Below, piece by piece: positions 27,961 through 34,522 of a DNA stretch of 64,000 nt. Source of the stretch: Marinococcus luteus. GTDB lineage: Bacteria; Bacillota; Bacilli; Bacillales; Marinococcaceae. The translations under genes were made by a program, and so were the position numbers. The stretch lies in contig NZ_FNNC01000001.1 of assembly GCF_900106595.1 (NCBI RefSeq), forward strand, positions 1-64,000, read 5' to 3'. Positions within the stretch are counted from its first letter, which is position 1. The number at the start of each line of letters is the position of its first letter. The notes beneath the pieces are model-generated. The model was not told the DNA's origin and did no database searches. It worked only from the letters and a program-made list of their open reading frames with translations.

Positions 27961-28164
27961 TAGCGTTGGAAGATAATATGACAAAAGATTTACTGGTCGG
28001 TATACGTCTGGCCCTCTAGCTTCTATTCCTTTTATCCTTTATGAATATTCCTGTTTACTCCAAAAAAGAAAGAGAATTTTCAGGAAATGTACGGTACAAA
28101 GAGTGAACAATCGCAGCAATGGGTATAGGAAAAGCAACAATACTATTCCAGAGGAGAGTAAATT

Positions 28165-29055
28165 ATGGAGAAAACAGCCATTATTACCGGAGCAAACACA
28201 GGAATGGGATTCGAAACGGCGAAGCAGCTTGCCGTGAAAGGATTTAATATCATCATGGCCGTCCGTGACGAAAAGCGCGGGGGAGAAGCCATGAGGCAGA
28301 TAAAGGCCAGCACCGGAGCTTCACGTGTGCGGGTGATGCGCTGTGATCTGTCTTCTCTTCAGGACATACATACCTTTGTGCGCCAGCTCGAACATATCGT
28401 TCCCTGCGTGGATGTGCTGGTCAACAATGCCGGCGTCGTATCGCTGAAAAGAGAACTTACCGAAGATGGGTTTGAAAGTATGATCGGCGTGAATCATCTG
28501 GGGCACTTCGCCCTGACACTGCAGCTTCTTCCTCTTCTTGAATGTTCTGCAGAAGAGGCACGTATCGTGAACGTTTCGTCAGGAGCCCACAAATATGGAA
28601 GTATTCATTTTCCGGATCCACATTTAAACAGGGGATATGGCACATGGAAAGGGTACGCCCAGTCAAAACTGGCGAATGTTTTATTTACATATGCCCTTGC
28701 TTCCCGTCTCGAAGGAACAAATATTCGTGTTAATGCCCTGCATCCCGGCGGGGTAAGTACTATGCTTGGAGTGGACCGTTCTACAGGCTTCGGGCGCCGT
28801 ATTCATCAGGCTATCCGGCCGATGCTGCGCACAGCTGCGGAAGGAGCGGAAACCTCAGTGTATCTTGCCGCTTCTTCTGAAGTGGAAGGTGTGCACGGCA
28901 GGTACTTTATTGATTCTTTTGAAGAAGATACCGCCCCGCATGCCCGCGACAGGGAGCTCCAGGAAAAGGTATGGGAATGGAGCATGGAGCAGACGAATGT
29001 TGAACGACTGCTGGAGACGGAGTGGATCAATAGGTTAAGACGCGAAAATAAATAA
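28165..29055 (+). CDS. short-chain dehydrogenase/reductase (retinol-dehydrogenase-like)
   Basis: 296 residues, NAD(P)-dependent oxidoreductase. TGANTGMG at residues 8-15 binds the cofactor, NNAG follows, VNVSSGAH holds the catalytic Ser, and YAQSK the Tyr/Lys pair. It resembles the retinol/WW-domain-oxidoreductase-like SDRs of bacteria. Substrate unknown. GAGGAG precedes the ATG. Confidence 0.88.
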   Translation: MEKTAIITGANTGMGFETAKQLAVKGFNIIMAVRDEKRGGEAMRQIKASTGASRVRVMRCDLSSLQDIHTFVRQLEHIVPCVDVLVNNAGVVSLKRELTEDGFESMIGVNHLGHFALTLQLLPLLECSAEEARIVNVSSGAHKYGSIHFPDPHLNRGYGTWKGYAQSKLANVLFTYALASRLEGTNIRVNALHPGGVSTMLGVDRSTGFGRRIHQAIRPMLRTAAEGAETSVYLAASSEVEGVHGRYFIDSFEEDTAPHARDRELQEKVWEWSMEQTNVERLLETEWINRLRRENK

Positions 29056-29128
29056 GACAGCTTTATTTTTTTGATTACGTATTTTAAAATATATTAAATA
29101 CAGGAAATAACAGAAAGGATTATTGGCG

Positions 29129-29956
29129 TTGAGTAAACAACTGTACAATTTCATGTTAAACCATGCGGAAGAGATCGTGACTACATGGATGGAAGATATT
29201 GAAGCGCAGTCGGAAGCCATTTACCCAAACGATGCCGAACGGAGGGAAGCCTTCCGGGGAAGACTCAAGGGCTTCATTCAGGAAACGGCAAAGGCAGTGA
29301 TAGGGGAAGAGCCGTCACTTACTGACTGGGCGCAGCTTACGGCGATGGACGGGCTTGAAAACCAGGGGCCGAGGTTTTACTCGGTAGAGTTTTTCAGAGT
29401 CGGACGTGTCGATCTATGGAATCGCCTCTCCACCTATTTTAAAGAACGGGAAGACGAGATTTCCCCGCTGCAGGTGGCCGAGTGGGCAGAGAAGATTCAG
29501 TCGGTATTTGAAAAGGGGCTCGAGCTTGTGAACCAGTACTACTATCAGATGAACGAAGCCCAGCTGGAGGCGCAGCAGCAGATGATGGTGGAGCTGAGTG
29601 TGCCGATCATTAAATTAATAGGGGATATTGGTGTCCTCCCGCTTGTCGGAGATATTGATACGCACCGGGCGAAGATGATTGAAGATGTGACTCTTACAGA
29701 GGTGGCAAAGCTTGAACTCGATGTACTGATTATTGATATGTCAGGGGTTCCGATCATCGATACAATGGTGGCTAAGCAGTTGTTCAACCTGCATCACGGC
29801 CTGAGTTTAATCGGAACAGAGATTATTATTACCGGCATTCGCCCGGAAATCGCAGAAACGGCTGTTCGGCTCGGGATTGATTTCAGTAAAGTAAAAACCT
29901 TTGCTCATCTGCAGCAGGCCCTCGAACAGAAGATGAATATTCAAATTAAAAAATAA
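29129..29956 (+). CDS. RsbR-type stressosome protein (STAS domain)
   Basis: 275 residues from the TTG at 29129; a TTG at 29123 is only three bases from the AAAGGA site. The N-terminal ~140 residues form a helical globin-like sensor as in RsbRA paralogues, and the C-terminal STAS domain starts near residue 155. Both phosphorylatable threonines are present, Thr178 (DIDTHRA) and Thr212 (IIDTMVA), 34 apart as in RsbRA. It should bind RsbS/RsbT in the stressosome, the input to sigma-B. No rsbS or rsbT is adjacent, so it is an unlinked paralogue. Confidence 0.88.
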   Translation: MSKQLYNFMLNHAEEIVTTWMEDIEAQSEAIYPNDAERREAFRGRLKGFIQETAKAVIGEEPSLTDWAQLTAMDGLENQGPRFYSVEFFRVGRVDLWNRLSTYFKEREDEISPLQVAEWAEKIQSVFEKGLELVNQYYYQMNEAQLEAQQQMMVELSVPIIKLIGDIGVLPLVGDIDTHRAKMIEDVTLTEVAKLELDVLIIDMSGVPIIDTMVAKQLFNLHHGLSLIGTEIIITGIRPEIAETAVRLGIDFSKVKTFAHLQQALEQKMNIQIKK

Positions 29957-29973
29957 CAAGTGGACAGATACAG

Positions 29974-30009
29974 AAAAAGCCCTTTGCATTGAACCTGCAA
30001 AGGGCTTTT
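29974..30009. terminator. bidirectional terminator
   Basis: AAAAAGCCCTTTGC pairs with GCAAAGGGCTTTT between the RsbR and IDEAL genes. Confidence 0.85.
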
Positions 30010-30031
30010 GTAGTGAAAATGCCGGAGGTTC

Positions 30032-30397
30032 TTAGTACTCGCTGTAATTCGAGAGCGCATAGGAAGAATCATTGGATGACCGGACATTTGTTTTATTATT
30101 CAATTCGGCAGTGAGCTCCAGGAACCACTGTTTGTCATTGGTGACCAGTGCAAGATCAATCAGGTCATACAGCTCATCTTCTGAAACGGGCTGCACGGTA
30201 TTCAGCTTGCTTACTTTATGGAGCAGCAGTTCAGCCGATTTTTCCATAATATCCTGATTATCAGAGGAAATGACTTTTACTTTAATTGTTTGATAAGATT
30301 CTTCAATTGCTTCTACATAGCCTACAACCAATTCACCATAAATGGTGGTTCCTCGAACCCAATCTCCTACCGAAATAATATCGTTTGTTGGTAACAT
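30032..30397 (-). CDS. IDEAL-domain protein
   Basis: 121 residues. The C-terminal third has the IDEAL pattern LYDLIDLALVTNDKQWFLELTAELN; the N-terminal half (GDWVRGTTIYGELVVGYVEAI) looks like a small beta barrel. In bacilli IDEAL domains occur in ComK-regulating adaptors and small unknown proteins. GGAGG lies seven bases before the ATG. Function unknown. Confidence 0.8.
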   Translation of the reverse strand: MLPTNDIISVGDWVRGTTIYGELVVGYVEAIEESYQTIKVKVISSDNQDIMEKSAELLLHKVSKLNTVQPVSEDELYDLIDLALVTNDKQWFLELTAELNNKTNVRSSNDSSYALSNYSEY

Positions 30398-30499
30398 TCG
30401 CGTAACCTCCTAAGGATTACCTATTAATTAATAGTGTTGTAATCTGAATTATCTATAACTATACATTTCCCTGTTTTTGATTGCAAAAACATTGCTCAG

Positions 30500-30910
30500 T
30501 TAATTTGTGATACATTTTTTCAGCATGTCAGCAATAGTAAACTGATCAAGGTGTTCTCCAAAGACGTATTCGCCTTCCGAAAAAACACTGCCCAAGACAG
30601 TTTTCATGTTAGCCCCAACGGAGCAGTCAGGATTTTCATCCGGACACCGGGGCTGCAGAGTTCCTTTCGACGTGACCTGGTATACATCCCACAGGGTGAC
30701 AGACTCGGGCGGACGGGAAAGGACAAAGCCTCCGCCTGCTCCTTCCTTGGACTGGATCAAGCCATGCTGCTTTAACATGCTTAACACCTTTCGTATCCGG
30801 ACTGGATGAACGGAGGCACTTTCAGCAATGAAAGTGCTTGAGGCAGCGTTCTCCGGCTGGTGGGCGAGCAGGGTCAAACTGTGTACAGCTAAAGAAAAGT
30901 GACTGTTCAT
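30500..30910 (-). CDS. Rrf2-family transcriptional regulator (YwnA-like)
   Basis: 136 residues with the N-terminal winged helix (TFIAESASVHPVRIRKVLSML) and wing EGAGGGFVLSRP. Only two cysteines, Cys89 and Cys96 in RCPDENPDC, lie where IscR/NsrR hold three cluster ligands, so it may sense thiol stress instead of an iron-sulfur cluster. GGAGAG precedes the ATG. The promoter overlaps an inverted repeat, suggesting autoregulation. Confidence 0.85.
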   Translation of the reverse strand: MNSHFSLAVHSLTLLAHQPENAASSTFIAESASVHPVRIRKVLSMLKQHGLIQSKEGAGGGFVLSRPPESVTLWDVYQVTSKGTLQPRCPDENPDCSVGANMKTVLGSVFSEGEYVFGEHLDQFTIADMLKKCITN

Positions 30911-30948
30911 TTTTATCTCTCCGGGTAAAAAGAATTATTAATGTTTAT

Positions 30949-30983
30949 ACTGTAATTATAAATATTACAGTTTTATTTGTCAA
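30949..30983 (-). promoter_or_regulatory. sigma-A promoter of the Rrf2 gene overlapped by its probable operator
   Basis: Minus strand: TTGACA (30978-30983), 17 bases, TATAAT (30955-30960), a consensus promoter. An inverted repeat ACTGTAAT-7-ATTACAGT (30949-30971) covers the -10 and spacer. A regulator bound there would block transcription. Confidence 0.8.
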
Positions 30984-31149
30984 CTATTGATACCCTGCGG
31001 AAAATAGGAGGAAGCTGCTCGACGGGGAGGAAGAATATCACCGCTTTGGACAACTCGTGATGCTTCATAAGCCTGTTCGTGTTATAATATAATTCTATAC
31101 ATGCATTGTATTTTTCCGTGTCATTGATCCTATGAAAAGGAGTGAAGAC

Positions 31150-31416
31150 ATGAAAACATTTGAAGAGGTGGTCCGTACTTTAGCGGACATTGAAATGCAG
31201 TCTGTTGCTCAAACGAGATCAAGACACGAATTCCAGAGCGAACGCGAATACTATTCCCATTTTCTCCGTAATAAAGACCTTTCCTTTTATTTGGATACTG
31301 TCGAAGAGATGTTTCCATTAGAGGCAAAGAAATACGGAGCAGAGGAAATAGTTCGTGGGATGGCTGAATATATCGAAGCAGGGGCCATGCCTGCGCGGGA
31401 GCCGCTGACTGAATAA
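31150..31416 (+). CDS. uncharacterised 88-residue protein
   Basis: Start set at the ATG at 31150, after AAAGGAGTG; an ATG at 31132 precedes that ribosome site. Soluble, helical and charged (FEEVVRTLADIEMQSVAQTRSRHEF). Not recognised. TATAAT-like sequence lies about 60 bases upstream. Monocistronic with its own terminator. Confidence 0.65.
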   Translation: MKTFEEVVRTLADIEMQSVAQTRSRHEFQSEREYYSHFLRNKDLSFYLDTVEEMFPLEAKKYGAEEIVRGMAEYIEAGAMPAREPLTE

Positions 31417-31458
31417 AGAGGAAGCGGAAGATAAAACGACAAATTGAATATTTATATG

Positions 31459-31488
31459 AAGGGTCCGGTAATTCCGGTCCCTTTTTTA
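31459..31488 (+). terminator. terminator
   Basis: AAGGGTCCGG pairs with CCGGTCCCTT (one mismatch), then TTTTTT. Confidence 0.7.
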
Positions 31489-31579
31489 TTGTTTAAAAAT
31501 TTAACTTAAAAAGATGGTTTAATAATAGAAGCATACATGCCTTTTGTAGGAAGATTGAAAACCAGAGGGAGGCGCGAAA

Positions 31580-31840
31580 ATGGAAGTGAGTCCGGAATTT
31601 CTGATGTACATGTCGTTCATCGGCACGGCGAGTACGGCGCTGATGCAGCTGTTAAAGCAGGCGCTCCCGCTTTCGAAAAAGTATATACCTCTTCTCACCC
31701 TCGGGCTCGGGGTAGGTCTGGCACTTGTCCCCTTTCCGTTTACGAGCGTTGCACTGGCAGAGCGTGTATGGGCAGGAGCGCTTGCAGGATTGGGCGGAAC
31801 CGGGATTTTCGAAAATGTTCAGCAAAGCAGAAAAAAGTAA
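31580..31840 (+). CDS. small holin-like membrane protein
   Basis: 86 residues, GGGAGG upstream of the ATG. Two hydrophobic segments separated by LKQALPLSKKYIP, and a C-terminal WAGALAGLGGTGIFENV resembling the end of phage holins (AGLxxTGxFE). No lysin or phage gene is nearby, so it may be a domesticated holin or a look-alike. Confidence 0.6.
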   Translation: MEVSPEFLMYMSFIGTASTALMQLLKQALPLSKKYIPLLTLGLGVGLALVPFPFTSVALAERVWAGALAGLGGTGIFENVQQSRKK

Positions 31841-31971
31841 AATATCTTACGGAAAAACTGAGAGAGGACGAAGATAGAAGAAGGGAGAAACAATTATCTC
31901 CTTTTGTTCAGAAAACTTTTTCATTTGCGGGGGCAGGAAAATTTTTATATAATGTGTCTGCGCACAACAAG

Positions 31972-32001
31972 AATCCCCCGCTTGCAGCAGGGGATTTTTA
32001 T
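31972..32001 (+). terminator. terminator after the holin-like gene
   Basis: AATCCCC pairs with GGGGATT followed by TTTTATT. A TATAAT at 31946-31951 just upstream may be fortuitous. Confidence 0.6.
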
Positions 32002-32100
32002 TGAGGTTTTGTTATGCTTTTTTGAATTTCGCGGGTGCTGCGTGGGTGTTTTGCGCATAGCTGCTAAGAAAATGAGAACAGAATCGTTGTGTGACAAGGC

Positions 32101-32150
32101 TTCCTGATTGCAAGACAGGGAGTCAGGAATGTATCTTGCAAATATATTCC
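32101..32150 (+). promoter_or_regulatory. candidate switching leader of trhO
   Basis: Three mutually exclusive helices can form directly before the ribosome site: TTCCTGA(32101)/TCAGGAA(32123), TTGCAAGA(32108)/TCTTGCAA(32134), and GGAATGTAT(32126)/ATATATTCC(32142). No known riboswitch class is recognised. Confidence 0.45.
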
Positions 32151-32166
32151 GGATAGGTGAGAACAA

Positions 32167-33141
32167 ATGACTGAAGAAAATCAATCGTACCGGGTGTTAT
32201 TGTATTACAATTACACGTACGTGGAAGACCCTGAGACCTTTGCTGCAGAGCATCTGGCTTTCTGCAAAGAGCTTGGTCTGAAGGGGCGGATCATTGTTGC
32301 AGAGGAAGGCATCAATGGTACAGTTTCCGGCACTGTAGAACAGACAGAGGCATACATGCAGGAACTGACAGGTGATGAGCGGTTTAAAGACACCGAATTT
32401 AAAGTGGATTATGCCGATGGGCACGCATTCAAAAAAATGCATGTGCGTCCGCGTTCAGAGCTTGTGTCGCTGTATCTCGAAGATGACATTAATCCAAATG
32501 AACAGACTGGTGAACATTTGAGCCCGAAAGAGTTTTACGAAGCGCTTCAAAGCGATGAAACCATTGTTCTTGATGCCCGGAATGACTATGAATATGATCT
32601 TGGGCATTTCCGGGGAGCCATTCGTCCAGACATTAACGCCTTCCGGGAGCTGCCGGATTGGGTTAGGGAAAACCGGGAAAAGCTTGAAGGTAAAAAAATA
32701 TTAACCTATTGTACCGGAGGCATCCGCTGTGAGAAGTTTTCCGGATTTTTGAAAGAAGAAGGGTTTGACGATGTGGCGCAGCTGCATGGCGGCATCGTTT
32801 CCTACGGCAAGGATCCTGAAGTGAAAGGGGAGCTGTGGGACGGAAAATGTTATGTGTTTGACCAGCGTATCAGTGTGCCGATCAATCAGGTCGAGCACCG
32901 CGTAATCGGCAGGGACCATTTTGACGGGGAACCGTGTGAACGATACGTTAACTGTGCAGATCCTGACTGCAACAATCAAATCATCTGCTCCGAGGAAAAT
33001 GAGCATAAATATATGAGAAGCTGCACAACAGAATGCATGACTCATCCAAGAAACCGTTACATGGAAGAGCATGGGCTGACGGCAGAGGACGTGCAGGAAA
33101 AAATCGAAGCGAGAAAAGCAGAACAAATGCAGAACGCATAA
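32167..33141 (+). CDS. trhO: tRNA uridine(34) hydroxylase TrhO (rhodanese family, YbfQ)
   Basis: 324 residues. N-terminal ferredoxin-like acylphosphatase-type domain, then a rhodanese domain with active-site Cys182 and Cys188 ([12 protein letters not shown]), then a Cys-rich C-terminus ([12 protein letters not shown] and CTTECM) as in TrhO. The enzyme hydroxylates U34 of tRNAs on the way to methoxy-uridine. The ribosome site is AGGTGA. Its leader has alternate folds. A strong terminator follows. Confidence 0.93.
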   Translation: MTEENQSYRVLLYYNYTYVEDPETFAAEHLAFCKELGLKGRIIVAEEGINGTVSGTVEQTEAYMQELTGDERFKDTEFKVDYADGHAFKKMHVRPRSELVSLYLEDDINPNEQTGEHLSPKEFYEALQSDETIVLDARNDYEYDLGHFRGAIRPDINAFRELPDWVRENREKLEGKKILTYCTGGIRCEKFSGFLKEEGFDDVAQLHGGIVSYGKDPEVKGELWDGKCYVFDQRISVPINQVEHRVIGRDHFDGEPCERYVNCADPDCNNQIICSEENEHKYMRSCTTECMTHPRNRYMEEHGLTAEDVQEKIEARKAEQMQNA

Positions 33142-33150
33142 ATGCAAATA

Positions 33151-33187
33151 AATGAAGCCTCCGGCATCCTCTGCCGGAGGCTTCATT
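33151..33187. terminator. bidirectional terminator between trhO and PAP2 genes
   Basis: AATGAAGCCTCCGGC pairs perfectly with GCCGGAGGCTTCATT. Confidence 0.9.
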
Positions 33188-33882
33188 TAGATTTGTCTGC
33201 GGTATTTGTTCCAAAGTGTAAGCTCCAGGGCGATAATGCAAATGAGGAGCCAAAATAAGCCGACTGAAATCCCGGCGAGTACATCTGTAAAGTAATGGAC
33301 GTCCAGAAACATACGGCTGACAGCGACAAGCAGGGCAGCCAGCGTCAGCAATGTGCCGAGCAGCCACTTCCATACAGCAGCCAGTGTACTTCGGATAACA
33401 AGGTAGGCAAGAAAACCGTAAAAAGTAACGGCTCCAGTAGCGTGACCACTCGGGAAGCTGTATCCGGTCCCATCGTAGGCTGCGAGCACTTCTGGACGCT
33501 GCCGGGAGAAGAAATTTTTAAAAACAGTGGTGATGATACTGATGCCGATCATATTTACGGCAAAATAAACCGCATTCCATCTGCTGAAAGACGAAAAAAA
33601 CAACAGATATACTGTGATAACAGCGGCACCGGCTGTCAGCCAGGACACCGATCCGGCCTCCGTAATCAATCCCATTATAGACTGCAGGACATCAGTGTTG
33701 AGCGCTGATACAATATTTTGAGCGGTTTGGTCGATCATAAATGTTTCCTGTTCGAGTACTTCTTCACCCATCTCCAAAAATAGAAAAGCTGTCGTAAACA
33801 GCGTAAGCAGACCGGCAATGATAAGTATCCAGGAGCTTTTTGGGACGTCGGACAGTTGAAGACCTTTGAAAGACAATGACAT
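33187..33882 (-). CDS. PAP2-family membrane phosphatase
   Basis: 231 residues, six membrane segments. The three PAP2 motifs are present: KNFFSRQRP, YSFPSGHATG and VSRMFLDVHYFTDVLAG. Members dephosphorylate phosphatidic acid, phosphatidylglycerophosphate or undecaprenyl diphosphate outside the membrane. AAGGGAG precedes the ATG. Confidence 0.92.
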   Translation of the reverse strand: MSLSFKGLQLSDVPKSSWILIIAGLLTLFTTAFLFLEMGEEVLEQETFMIDQTAQNIVSALNTDVLQSIMGLITEAGSVSWLTAGAAVITVYLLFFSSFSRWNAVYFAVNMIGISIITTVFKNFFSRQRPEVLAAYDGTGYSFPSGHATGAVTFYGFLAYLVIRSTLAAVWKWLLGTLLTLAALLVAVSRMFLDVHYFTDVLAGISVGLFWLLICIIALELTLWNKYRRQI

Positions 33883-33936
33883 TTACTCCCTTAATTTATT
33901 TTTATACCTATTCCCTGGCGGACTAAGGTTTGAAAC

Positions 33937-33965
33937 AAAAAACCAGGCTGCACGGGGCAGCCTGG
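33937..33965 (-). terminator. terminator of the fdhF-yrhD operon
   Basis: CCAGGCTGC and GCAGCCTGG pair perfectly; a T6 run follows on the minus strand. Confidence 0.85.
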
Positions 33966-33985
33966 AGCATGTTTGGTATTGCCGG

Positions 33986-34522
33986 TTAAACTTTCGTATT
34001 TGGTTTCCGTTCTTTCTGTTCTTCTTCCATTTCAGGCTTGCCGGTTTCGCCCATACCGCGCATAAAAGCAATACCAAGTGAGAGCGTATGATTTACTTCC
34101 GGGTCCCGGAGGAGTTTTAACAACTGGAAAATGTTCACGGTCTGTTTTTCCTGTTCTTTCTCTTCCTCGAGTTTTGCTACACGCTCAAGTCCTTTATTTA
34201 ATTTCAACAGGAGCGGCTGCATGCTTTCGATATCGAGCTTGCCGGCTTCACCAGCAAGAAGAAGCAGATTTTTAAGCATGTTGGTGCTTCCTTCGGTATT
34301 CATCGCGTTTACCGCCACGTGTAACACCTTATCGCCTTCACTGAGAAGTCCATTTGCCATATCAAGCAGGCCCGATTCATCAAGAAGGTTCGCGGTTCGC
34401 ATCATCTTTTCCAGGCTTTCTTTGTTATCAAGCAGCTGGGACTGGAGCTCTTCCATGTCCCGCTGTTTGATTTCTTCTTCGGAAAATTTCAGCTTCTCAA
34501 TATGAGTGATGCGCTCAGCCAT
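33986..34522 (-). CDS. yrhD: DUF1641 protein, formate dehydrogenase partner
   Basis: 178 residues, soluble, helical with heptads (EEEIKQRDMEELQSQLLDNKESLEKMM) and the DUF1641 core DPEVNHTLSLGIAFMRGMGE near the C-terminus. In Bacillus subtilis yrhD lies beside yrhE in the same way. It overlaps the FdhF stop by one base (TAATG), so the two are coupled. It is thought to be an accessory or regulatory subunit; its action is not established. Confidence 0.88.
   Translation of the reverse strand: MAERITHIEKLKFSEEEIKQRDMEELQSQLLDNKESLEKMMRTANLLDESGLLDMANGLLSEGDKVLHVAVNAMNTEGSTNMLKNLLLLAGEAGKLDIESMQPLLLKLNKGLERVAKLEEEKEQEKQTVNIFQLLKLLRDPEVNHTLSLGIAFMRGMGETGKPEMEEEQKERKPNTKV

Noticed and set aside
31580-31840. 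Prophage remnant
   Set aside because: Only one small holin-like gene; no lysin, integrase, att repeat or structural gene nearby.
31904-32107. Open frame between the holin-like gene and trhO
   Set aside because: It crosses a terminator, lacks a ribosome site and has no recognisable composition.
32101-32141. Simultaneous H-type pseudoknot in the trhO leader
   Set aside because: The first loop would have zero bases and the third only four to cross seven base pairs, so the two helices are more likely alternatives.
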